From an uncultured bacterium (GTDB lineage: Bacteria; Bacteroidota; Bacteroidia; Bacteroidales; Muribaculaceae): 11,098 bases of DNA. The translations under genes were made by a program, and so were the position numbers. Shown piece by piece: positions 1 through 8,621 of the stretch. The stretch is taken from the NCBI GenBank assembly GCA_946184715.1, contig CAMHGU010000057.1, forward strand, positions 1 through 11,098, in the 5' to 3' direction. The notes beneath the pieces were generated by a model. It was not told the DNA's origin. It made no database searches and saw only the letters and a program-made list of their open reading frames with translations. The stretch's first letter is position 1, and each line of letters begins with the position of its first letter.

Positions 1-163
1 GTAGCTTCGGTGTGGCGTGCAACCTATGCCTCCCACATTGCGTGGTAGGCAACGTGGGGAAACTGCGGCGACAGGGAACATCTTCGCTCCTTAGAGTCAG
101 TAGTGTGCAGGAGTTGTGATAAGCATATTTGAGTGTGATTTTGTAATCAATTAGAGGCGAGGC
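1..163. other. Non-coding left edge with foldable inverted repeats; possible end of an RNA gene
   Basis: I see no convincing coding sequence here: the short open frames give no recognisable protein end. The stretch 28-58 can fold in two mutually exclusive ways. Arms 28-36 and 42-50 give a 9-bp stem with one mismatch and a 5-nt loop. Arms 32-41 and 49-58 give a 10-bp stem with one mismatch and a 7-nt loop. This compact GC-rich pairing, next to a promoter region, could be the 3' part of a structured RNA that begins before the window. I looked for landmarks of SRP RNA, RNase P RNA and tmRNA and did not find them. A 6S-like RNA cannot be excluded. The identity is unknown. Confidence 0.25.
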
Positions 164-220
164 TTTGACGATATGAGATTTTTTGCTAACTTTACCGATG
201 TTTCCGTGAAGGGAACTTTG
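164..220 (+). promoter_or_regulatory. Predicted Bacteroidetes-type promoter(s) of the GH2 gene
   Basis: TTTG at 164-167 and TAACTTTA at 187-194 are separated by 19 nt. They match the Bacteroides sigma-ABfr pattern (-33 TTTG, about 19-20 nt, -7 TAnnTTTG) except for the last base. Transcription would start near 200, giving a leader of about 50 nt before the ATG at 253. A second, weaker candidate is TTTA at 191-194 with GAACTTTG at 213-220 (18-nt spacing). The pattern match is seen directly; which one is used is not known. Confidence 0.5.
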
Positions 221-252
221 ATACTGTGAAGAAACAATTAAAATCTATAGCT

Positions 253-2673
253 ATGAAACGAACCTTTACTGTTGCGGCGCTGATGGTGGCTGCCGCTACT
301 CTTACCTCTGCATTCTGTCAACGCTCCGATGTGCTCTTGCGCGAGGGGTGGAAGTTTACCCGCGGCGATGCCGCCAAGTCGGAGATTGTCACTGTGCCTC
401 ACGACTGGGCTATCTACGGCCCGTTCGACCGCAACAACGACCTTCAGGTGGTGCAGATAGTGCAGAACAACGAGACTGAAGCCACGGTGAAGACCGGGCG
501 CACCGGCGGCCTGCCCTATGAGGGCGAAGGCACCTACGAGCGCACCATCAAAGTCGCTAACCCGAAGGAGAAGACCTCGCTGCTGGTGATCGACGGCGCG
601 ATGGCCGATGCCCACGTGCTGCTCAACGGCCGCGAAGTGGCGCAGTGGCCCTATGGCTACAACTCCTTTGTGGTTGACATCACCGATGCCGCAGTGGAGG
701 GCGATAACCTCTTGACGATAAAGCTCAACAACCTCCCGCGCTCCTCGCGCTGGTACTCGGGCGCCGGCCTGTACCGCAACGTGCACCTGGTGACCACCGG
801 CAAGGCGCATATCCCCGAATGGGGCACCCAGGTGACCACGCCCTACGTAGGCCGCGACTACGGCACCGTGAAGATGCTCGTGAAAGTCAACGGTGTGCCC
901 GATGGCGAGAACGTAACGCTCAAATCACGCATCATCGACCTTGCCGACGGTAATATCGTGGCCGTCGATGAGACGGAGCGACTGATGATACCCGAAATCA
1001 AGGCCTTAGAGCAGAACTTTACCGTAGCGGCGCCTCGGCTCTGGACGCCCGAGCACCCCAACCGCTACCGCATCGTCACCGACTTATATTATAAAGGAAT
1101 AAAGACCGACAGCTACACCACCCCGCTCGGTTTCCGCACCATCGAGGTGAGAACCGGCAAGGGCTTCTTCCTCAATGGCGAGCGCCGGCAGTTTAAGGGT
1201 GTGTGCAACCACCACGACCTTGGCCCGCTCGGAGCCGCAATCAACGTGGAGGCACTGCGTCATCAGCTCGAGATGCTCAAGGATATGGGCTGCGACGCTA
1301 TCCGCACCTCCCACAATATGCCCGCGCCGGAGCTCGTGGCGCTCTGCGACTCGATGGGCTTTATGATGATGCTTGAATCGTTCGACGAGTGGGACGTGGC
1401 TAAGTGCGAAAACGGCTACCACCGCGTATTCGACCAGTGGGCCGAGCGCGACATCACCAACCTCGTGGAGCATTACCGCAACAACCCGTCGGTGGTGATG
1501 TGGAGCATCGGCAATGAGATACCCTCCCAGTGGATGCCCGAAGGACGGCCCGTAGCCAAGATGCTGCAAGACCTCTGCCACCGCCTCGACCCCACCCGCC
1601 CCGTCACTTGCGGTATGGACCAGATCGATGCCGTGACCAATAACGGCTTTGCCTCCATTCTCGATATTCCAGGTTTCAACTATCGCGCCCACCGCTACCA
1701 CGACGTATTCGACAAGCTACCGCAGAAGGTGCTGCTCGGCAGCGAGACGGCCTCGACGGTGTCGTCGCGCGGCGTGTATAAGTTCCCGATGGAGCAGCGC
1801 AAAGACGCCAACTACGACGACCACCAGTCGTCGGCCTACGACGTAGAGGCCTGCAACTGGTCTAATCTGCCCGAAGAGGACTTTGCCAATGCCGACGATA
1901 ATGAGTGGGAGATGGGCCAATTCGTGTGGACCGGCTTCGACTACCTCGGCGAGCCGTGGCCCTATGAGCACGACGGCTGGCCCAACCACAGCTCGATGTT
2001 CGGCATCATCGACTTAGCCTCGATTCCCAAGGATCGCTACTACCTCTATCGCAGCGTGTGGAACACCGAGTCGCCCACCCTCCACGTACTGCCCCACTGG
2101 AATTGGAAAGGCCGCGAAGGCGAGGTGACTCCCGTGATGGTATACACCAGTTATCCCAAGGCCGAGCTGTTTGTCAACGGCAAGAGCTGTGGCATTCGCG
2201 AGAAGAACAACTCCTCGCTTCTCACCCGCTATCGCCTTATATGGGACGACGTGAAATATCAGCCCGGCGAGATTCGCGTTGTGGCCTATGATGCCCAAGG
2301 CAACGCGGCAGCCGAGCAGACCATCAAGACCTCCGGCAAGCCTTACGCCCTCAAGCTCACCCCACACAAGAACACCCTCAAAGCCGATGGCGACGACCTC
2401 GCCTATGTGACTGTGACAGTGGTGGATAAAGACGGCAACCCCGTGCCCGACGCTACCCACGAAGTAAACTTCGACGTGAAAGGCGCCGGCCGCTTCCGTG
2501 CCACCGCCAATGGCGACCCCACCTGCCTCTACATTTTCCATAAGCCCGTGATGCCCCTCTTCAGCGGCGCGGCTACAGCCATAGTACAGAGCGGCAAGCA
2601 AGCCGGCACCGTGACCCTCACGGCCAAAGCCAAAGGCCTCAAAGCCGCCACCCTCACCCTCACCGTGAAGTGA
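253..2673 (+). CDS. Secreted glycoside hydrolase family 2 protein, probable beta-galactosidase
   Basis: This is a GH2 glycosidase of 806 aa that probably releases terminal beta-D-galactose from glycans or lactose in the periplasm or at the cell surface. I chose the ATG at 253 because it begins a normal signal peptide (MKR, then a hydrophobic stretch, then TSAFCQ near residue 23). A GTG at 226 would add nine residues in front of it. The order is a sugar-binding beta-sandwich (about 30-180), an Ig-like domain (about 185-290), a TIM barrel (about 300-595), then a DUF4982-like domain (about 610-680) and a C-terminal Ig-like domain. The acid/base Glu is E422 in SIGNEI and the nucleophile is E498 in GSETAS. 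Both are present, so the enzyme should be active. GH2 also holds beta-glucuronidases and beta-mannosidases. The nearby galK and galM favour galactosidase, but substrate is inferred. The gene stands alone behind its own promoter. Confidence 0.9.
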   Translation: MKRTFTVAALMVAAATLTSAFCQRSDVLLREGWKFTRGDAAKSEIVTVPHDWAIYGPFDRNNDLQVVQIVQNNETEATVKTGRTGGLPYEGEGTYERTIKVANPKEKTSLLVIDGAMADAHVLLNGREVAQWPYGYNSFVVDITDAAVEGDNLLTIKLNNLPRSSRWYSGAGLYRNVHLVTTGKAHIPEWGTQVTTPYVGRDYGTVKMLVKVNGVPDGENVTLKSRIIDLADGNIVAVDETERLMIPEIKALEQNFTVAAPRLWTPEHPNRYRIVTDLYYKGIKTDSYTTPLGFRTIEVRTGKGFFLNGERRQFKGVCNHHDLGPLGAAINVEALRHQLEMLKDMGCDAIRTSHNMPAPELVALCDSMGFMMMLESFDEWDVAKCENGYHRVFDQWAERDITNLVEHYRNNPSVVMWSIGNEIPSQWMPEGRPVAKMLQDLCHRLDPTRPVTCGMDQIDAVTNNGFASILDIPGFNYRAHRYHDVFDKLPQKVLLGSETASTVSSRGVYKFPMEQRKDANYDDHQSSAYDVEACNWSNLPEEDFANADDNEWEMGQFVWTGFDYLGEPWPYEHDGWPNHSSMFGIIDLASIPKDRYYLYRSVWNTESPTLHVLPHWNWKGREGEVTPVMVYTSYPKAELFVNGKSCGIREKNNSSLLTRYRLIWDDVKYQPGEIRVVAYDAQGNAAAEQTIKTSGKPYALKLTPHKNTLKADGDDLAYVTVTVVDKDGNPVPDATHEVNFDVKGAGRFRATANGDPTCLYIFHKPVMPLFSGAATAIVQSGKQAGTVTLTAKAKGLKAATLTLTVK

Positions 2674-2737
2674 CTTTCTACCACGGAGATATCTTCTACT
2701 GATTATATAGTTATGTAGTAACGATAAGTAGCGACCG
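2674..2737. other. Intergenic spacer after the GH2 gene
   Basis: This AT-rich spacer shows no hairpin followed by a T-run, so no intrinsic terminator is visible after the GH2 gene. I also see no clear TAnnTTTG promoter here for the following gene remnant. Read-through from the GH2 gene toward galK is therefore possible. Confidence 0.4.
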
Positions 2738-2919
2738 ATGAACCGGATTCTTACAATTCTCGCAATCGCGGCAGCGGCAGTGACGACAGCCTCGGCGCTC
2801 GAGGTGACGCTGCCGGCGGCCGGCACGCTCAAGGAGTACATCACGCCCGAGCAGCAGGAGACGGTGACGGAGCTGTGGTGAGCTGGCTCAAAACCGCCTC
2901 CGGCTGGAAAACGATATAA
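2738..2919 (+). pseudogene. Remnant of a BspA-like leucine-rich-repeat surface protein
   Basis: An ATG at 2738 opens 47 codons ending at TGA 2879-2881. The product begins with a signal peptide (MNRILTILAIAAAAVTTASA) and continues EVTLPAAGTLKEYITPEQQ, then ETVTEL. That is the usual start of secreted BspA-type (LRR_5) proteins in Bacteroidetes, which normally go on for hundreds of residues. Here it stops before any repeat. Directly after, in another frame, 2881-2919 reads SWLKTASGWKTI and a stop, which resembles the C-terminal tail of the same protein class (a run ending in GW and a few residues). The simplest reading is an internal deletion that joined the two ends out of frame. The N-terminal match is fairly strong; the C-terminal match is short and tentative. 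A secreted 47-aa peptide is possible but unlikely. Confidence 0.65.
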
Positions 2920-2959
2920 CTACAATCAACGTAATTCATAAACCTTTAAAAGCAATCAA
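2920..2959 (+). other. galK leader, 40 nt
   Basis: The 40 nt before galK are AT-rich and end in an A-rich stretch before the ATG, as is common in Bacteroidetes, where initiation often relies on A-rich leaders instead of a Shine-Dalgarno sequence. I find no good TAnnTTTG element in them, so the galK promoter is either diverged, inside the LRR remnant, or shared with the GH2 gene upstream. Confidence 0.35.
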
Positions 2960-4093
2960 ATGAAAGAAAGAATCGAACAGAAATTCCGTGAAATCTTTGG
3001 GGCCGAGCCTATTATGTACGCTTCGGCCGGACGCATCAACCTTATCGGCGAGCACACCGACTACAACGGTGGCTTCGTATTCCCCGGCGCTGTAGATAAG
3101 TGCATTATGGTGGCTATCCGCCCCAACGGTACCGACACCGTACACGTGTACTCGCTCGACCTCGACAAGCGCGCCGACTTCGGTCTTCGCGAGGAAGACG
3201 CTCCGAAGGATCAGTGGGCACGCTACGTCTTCGGCGTGTGCCGTGAGACCATCAAGCGCGGTGGCAAGGTGGAAGGCTTCGACGCTGTATTTGCCGGAAA
3301 TGTGCCTCTTGGCGCAGGTATGTCGTCGTCGGCTGCCCTTGAGTCGGCATTCGCTTATGCCCTCAACGACCTCTTCAACGACAATCGCATCGAGAAATTC
3401 GAGCTGGCACGCATCGGTCAGGACACCGAGCACAACTATTGCGGCGTGAACTGCGGCATTATGGACCAGTTCGCCTCGGTATTCGGCAAAGAAGGTTGCT
3501 TGATGCGCCTCGACTGCCGCAGCGGCGAGTACCAGTACTACCCCTTCAAGCCGGTAGGCTATCGTCTGGTACTTCTCGATTCGCAAGTGAAGCACGAGCT
3601 GGTAGGGTCGCCCTACAATCGCCGTCGTCAATCGTGCGAATATGTGGCACAGACACTCGGCATTGAGACCCTTCGCGACGCCACTATGGACGACCTCAAC
3701 CGCATCGAGGACAAGATCAGCGAAGAGGACTATCGACGCGCGCGCTACGTCATCGGTGAGAAAGACCGCGTGCTCGCCGTGTGCGACGCCCTCGAGCGTG
3801 GCGACTACGAGACCGTAGGCCGCTGCATGTACGAGACCCACGATGGTCTGTCGAAGGACTATGAAGTGAGCTGCGAAGAGCTCGACTTCCTCAACGACAT
3901 CGCTCGCGAAAACGGCGTCACCGGCTCGCGCATAATGGGTGGCGGTTTCGGCGGCTGCACCATCAACCTCGTTAAGAACGAGATCTACGACAAGTTCATC
4001 GCCGACGCCAAGGCTAAATTTGCCGAGAAGTATGGCCACGAACCGCGCGTTATCGACGTTGTTATTTCTGATGGCGCTCGTCGCCTCGATTGA
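2960..4093 (+). CDS. galK: Galactokinase
   Basis: GalK phosphorylates alpha-D-galactose with ATP to galactose 1-phosphate in the cytoplasm, the first committed step of the Leloir pathway. The 377-aa length is normal. The galactokinase signature is at residues 24-35 (GRINLIGEHTDY), with the conserved Arg at 25. The GHMP ATP-binding motif is at 115-125 (VPLGAGMSSSA), and motif 3 is at 322-333 (GSRIMGGGFGGC). The catalytic-base Asp corresponds to D169 in GIMDQF. All key residues are intact. The start is the ATG at 2960, which places the signature at the usual distance from the N-terminus. galM follows 10 nt after the stop (or overlaps it), so the two are cotranscribed. The GH2 gene upstream fits a supply of galactose. 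No galT or galE is in the window, so the rest of the pathway must lie elsewhere. Confidence 0.96.
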   Translation: MKERIEQKFREIFGAEPIMYASAGRINLIGEHTDYNGGFVFPGAVDKCIMVAIRPNGTDTVHVYSLDLDKRADFGLREEDAPKDQWARYVFGVCRETIKRGGKVEGFDAVFAGNVPLGAGMSSSAALESAFAYALNDLFNDNRIEKFELARIGQDTEHNYCGVNCGIMDQFASVFGKEGCLMRLDCRSGEYQYYPFKPVGYRLVLLDSQVKHELVGSPYNRRRQSCEYVAQTLGIETLRDATMDDLNRIEDKISEEDYRRARYVIGEKDRVLAVCDALERGDYETVGRCMYETHDGLSKDYEVSCEELDFLNDIARENGVTGSRIMGGGFGGCTINLVKNEIYDKFIADAKAKFAEKYGHEPRVIDVVISDGARRLD

Positions 4094-4103
4094 CCCCTCG
4101 GCT

Positions 4104-5144
4104 ATGGCAACGACAATCAAACTGGAGCGTGAGGTAGAAGGCATCCGCCAGTATCGCCTCACCAATGAGCGCGGAGCCAATGTGCTGGTGTCGTCGCTCG
4201 GCGCGGGCATAGTGGAAATCAACGTGCCCGACCGCGATGGTATCCTTGCCGACGTGGTAATAGGCTATGCCGACCCTCGCCACTACCTGGCCGACGGGCC
4301 TTGCGCCGGCAAGGTGCCCGGCCGCTATGCCAACCGCATCGCCGCCGGCAAGCTCACCGTCAATGGCGTTACCCATCAGCTTGCCATCAACAACGGCCCC
4401 AACCACCTGCACGGCGGTCCTACCGGTTTCCAAAATCACAACTGGGACAGCGCTATCGAAGATGACAAGGTGGTGTTTACGCTCGTAAGCCCCGATGGCG
4501 ATGAGAACTATCCCGGTGAGCTCAAAGTGCGTGTCGCCTACTCCTGGGACGATGAATGCCGGCTCGACATCAACCTCGATGCCGACACCGATGCGCCCAC
4601 GGCCGTCAACCTTACCAACCACACCTATTTCAACCTCGCGGGAGAGAACTCCGGCACGGTGCTCAATCAGCGGCTCAAGCTTTACTGTTCGCGCTGGCTA
4701 CCCACCGACGACACTCTCATTCCTACGGGCGAGATAGCCTCGGTGGAAGGCACGCCGATGGACTTTATCGTGGCTAAACCCATAGGTCAAGATATCAAGG
4801 CCGACTTCCCCGCCCTGCGCTACGGCAAAGGCTACGACAACTGCTGGCTTATCGACGGCTGGAAAGAAGGCAAGCTCTGCCCCGCAGCCCAGCTCATTGA
4901 TGACGAATCAGGCCGCTGCCTGCTCATCAGCACCACCCAGCCAGCCGCGCAGGTTTACACCGGCAACTGGCTCGAGGGCGCTCCCCGCTCGGTAAGCGGT
5001 GGTGAATACCACGACTACGACGCTGTGGCTATTGAGTGCCAAGGATGCCCCGACGCACCCAACCACACCAATTTCCCGCGCCAGACTCTCTTCCCCGATG
5101 AGCATTATCATCGCTTGATTCGCTTCGCCTTCTCCACGAAGTAA
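4104..5144 (+). CDS. galM: Aldose 1-epimerase (galactose mutarotase)
   Basis: GalM interconverts the beta and alpha anomers of galactose, giving the alpha form that GalK uses. With the ATG at 4104 the protein has 346 aa, normal for the family. The signatures are all present: GKVPGRYANRIAAG, NHLHGG with H103, the NHTYFNLAG motif with the catalytic acid H173, and the catalytic base E311 in AIECQG, followed by PDAPNHTNFPRQTLFP. Starting at 4104 leaves 10 nt after the galK stop. An in-frame ATG at 4071 would overlap galK by 23 nt and add 11 residues not expected for the family, so I prefer 4104. There is no convincing signal peptide from 4104, so the enzyme is likely cytoplasmic. The galK-galM unit ends in a strong terminator just downstream. 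Confidence 0.95.
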   Translation: MATTIKLEREVEGIRQYRLTNERGANVLVSSLGAGIVEINVPDRDGILADVVIGYADPRHYLADGPCAGKVPGRYANRIAAGKLTVNGVTHQLAINNGPNHLHGGPTGFQNHNWDSAIEDDKVVFTLVSPDGDENYPGELKVRVAYSWDDECRLDINLDADTDAPTAVNLTNHTYFNLAGENSGTVLNQRLKLYCSRWLPTDDTLIPTGEIASVEGTPMDFIVAKPIGQDIKADFPALRYGKGYDNCWLIDGWKEGKLCPAAQLIDDESGRCLLISTTQPAAQVYTGNWLEGAPRSVSGGEYHDYDAVAIECQGCPDAPNHTNFPRQTLFPDEHYHRLIRFAFSTK

Positions 5145-5161
5145 AGTCACTCTCAATAATC

Positions 5162-5203
5162 AATTAGGGCTGCCGCCTCTATCGCCGGCAGCCCTAATTT
5201 TTT
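5162..5203 (+). terminator. Strong intrinsic terminator after galM
   Basis: Arms 5162-5175 (AATTAGGGCTGCCG) and 5186-5199 are perfectly complementary over 14 bp. The loop is 10 nt (5176-5185), and a run of six Ts (5198-5203) overlaps the end of the right arm. This is a textbook rho-independent terminator 17 nt after the galM stop and separates the galactose unit from the malic enzyme gene. Confidence 0.93.
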
Positions 5204-5238
5204 GTCGCATATATATCGAGCATATCACGGAAAATAAG

Positions 5239-5246
5239 TAAATTTG
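5239..5246 (+). promoter_or_regulatory. -7 promoter element of the malic enzyme gene
   Basis: TAAATTTG at 5239-5246 is a perfect TAnnTTTG. It lies between the galM terminator and the ATG at 5277, so transcription would start about 25 nt before the gene. The -33 region is AT-rich (a run of TA repeats at 5209-5216) but has no clear TTTG at the expected spacing. Confidence 0.7.
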
Positions 5247-5276
5247 CATATTACACTTAGAATCTGACATCATCCT

Positions 5277-7609
<2,333 letters not shown>

Positions 7610-7613
<4 letters not shown>

Positions 7614-8524
7614 TCGCACTGCGGCTCGTCGCAGTGAGCGTCGGGTGTCTCCACCTCAATAGTGGAGTGCGTAATGCCGAGGTGACTCAGCCGATGCTTC
7701 AGCTGATGCTTCACATCCTCCATTTCGTCCAGCGACTCCAGCACCACATGGGCAGTAAGCGCATTTTCGGTAGTGCTTATTGCCCATACGTGTAAGTGAT
7801 GCGCTTCGCGCACCCGTGAATCGGCTTCGATAGCGGTTTTCACCTCGCTGAGCGAGATCCCTTCAGGTATGCCGTCGAGCGAGAGGCGCAAGCTGTGGGC
7901 GAGAAGCGACCACGTGCCGGCCAGTATCACCGCTGCTATAATAAGGCTTACGATAGGGTCGATAATCGTCCAGCCCGTAGCCGAGATGATTATGCCCGAT
8001 ACCACTACCCCTACCGACACCAGAGTGTCGGCGGCCATGTGGAGGAACGCCCCGCGGATATTGAGGTCGTTCTGCTGCCGGCGCATCAGCAATAGCGCCG
8101 TAGCTCCATTGACAACGATGCCGATGCCGGCGGTGATGCTCACTATAGCACCGTCAACCGCAACCGGCTCCATCAACTTGTGAATACTCTCAATGACAAT
8201 ACCGCCCACAGCCACCAGCAAAATGATAGCGTTGACCAGCGATATGAGAATCGTTGACTTGCGGTAGCCGTAGGTCATACGCTCTGTGGGGTGAGCCTGC
8301 GCGAGCTTGATAGCAACCGCTACCAGCACGAGCGTGAACACATCGCTGAGGTTGTGGCCCGCATCGGAGAGCAACGAGAGCGAATTTCCCACGAAGCCCA
8401 TTACGGCCTCGACGACCACAAAGAGGAGGTTGGCGACAATCGAGAGCGTCAATATTATGCCCACCGAGCCATCAGCTTCGGCGGGAACCACGTGATGATG
8501 ATGGTGATGATGATGATGTTCCAT
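7610..8524 (-). CDS. Cation diffusion facilitator (CzcD/ZnT-type zinc efflux transporter)
   Basis: This inner-membrane antiporter exports divalent metal, most likely Zn2+, in exchange for protons. From the ATG at 8524 it has 304 aa. A start at 8584 would add 20 residues and run through the promoter and palindrome, so I rejected it. The protein opens with nine consecutive histidines (residues 3-11), then six membrane segments. The metal site pairs H57 and D61 (GHNLSD, TM2) with H162 and D166 (HMAAD, TM5). HxxxD in both positions is the zinc-type CzcD/ZnT pattern, unlike the DxxxD in TM2 of FieF/YiiP. A cytoplasmic domain follows from about 210, with HHLHVW near 242-247. The tail is rich in His, Asp and two Cys (C298, C303) and may bind metal. 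Exact metal and gene name (czcD or zitB) cannot be fixed from sequence alone. Confidence 0.93.
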
Positions 8525-8548
8525 AATGTATTGTATTAATTTCTGCGC

Positions 8549-8556
8549 CAAAATTA
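8549..8556 (-). promoter_or_regulatory. -7 promoter element of the cation efflux gene
   Basis: On the minus strand 8556-8549 reads TAATTTTG, a perfect TAnnTTTG, 24 nt before the ATG at 8524. A TTTG at 8585-8582 could be the -33 element, but its spacing is 25 nt, longer than the usual 19-21. The long spacer contains most of a palindrome (8568-8584), which suggests regulated use. Confidence 0.6.
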
Positions 8557-8567
8557 CACCTTTTCTA

Positions 8568-8584
8568 TTGCAACTCAGTTGCAA
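8568..8584. promoter_or_regulatory. Perfect 17-bp palindrome, candidate metal-regulator operator
   Basis: TTGCAACT C AGTTGCAA is two perfect 8-bp half-sites around one central base. The inner 15 bp have the 7-1-7 form typical of Fur-family boxes (Fur, Zur, PerR, Mur). The site lies just upstream of the -7 element of the efflux gene and next to the putative -33 of the divergent methyltransferase gene. The symmetry is seen directly. Assignment to a Fur-family metal sensor is inference from its form and from the gene it precedes. A MerR-type activator acting on an overlong spacer is the main alternative. Confidence 0.6.
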
Positions 8585-8586
8585 AG

Positions 8587-8617
8587 TTGGCCGTGCGGCC
8601 GAAATTTGCTAATTTCG
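8587..8617 (+). promoter_or_regulatory. Predicted promoter of the methyltransferase gene, with two inverted repeats
   Basis: TTG at 8587-8589 and TAATTTCG at 8610-8617 (one mismatch to TAnnTTTG) are 20 nt apart. Transcription from it would start almost at the ATG at 8622, so the mRNA may be leaderless or nearly so. Two perfect inverted repeats sit in it: 8589-8600 (GGCCG TG CGGCC) and 8600-8617 (7-bp arms around TGCT). They could be operator half-sites or chance. Confidence 0.4.
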
Positions 8618-8621
8618 CAAT

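Noticed and set aside
1..119. 3' end of a protein-coding gene entering from the left
   Set aside because: Frames stop at 48, 94 and 119 and their translations (for example Cys/Val/Ser-rich in the longest) do not look like protein ends; the foldable sequence fits non-coding DNA or RNA better.
226..252. GTG start at 226 for the GH2 gene
   Set aside because: The ATG at 253 begins a standard signal peptide; the extra nine residues would put a polar, basic stretch before it with no clear gain.
2014..2844. A 276-codon antisense frame over the end of the GH2 gene and the LRR remnant
   Set aside because: Its sequence is low-complexity Gly/Val/Ala/His typical of shadow frames, with no family match and no promoter.
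3939..4103. Longer galM starts at 3939 or 4071
   Set aside because: Starting at 3939 overlaps galK by 155 nt and includes galK coding sequence read in another frame. 4071 is possible but adds 11 residues foreign to the family; 4104 is the better start.
2936..4222. A 428-codon open frame antisense to galK and the start of galM
   Set aside because: It mirrors two genes with all family motifs intact; the long open frame arises from the GC-rich codon use of the sense strand, and its translation has no recognisable domain.
5204..5238. A -33 TTTG for the malic enzyme promoter at 5201-5204
   Set aside because: The spacing to the -7 element would be 34 nt, too long, and these bases belong to the terminator T-run.
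8525..8584. Upstream start at 8584 for the cation efflux protein
   Set aside because: The extra 20 codons cover the -7 element and the palindrome, and the protein would lose its typical short His-rich start.
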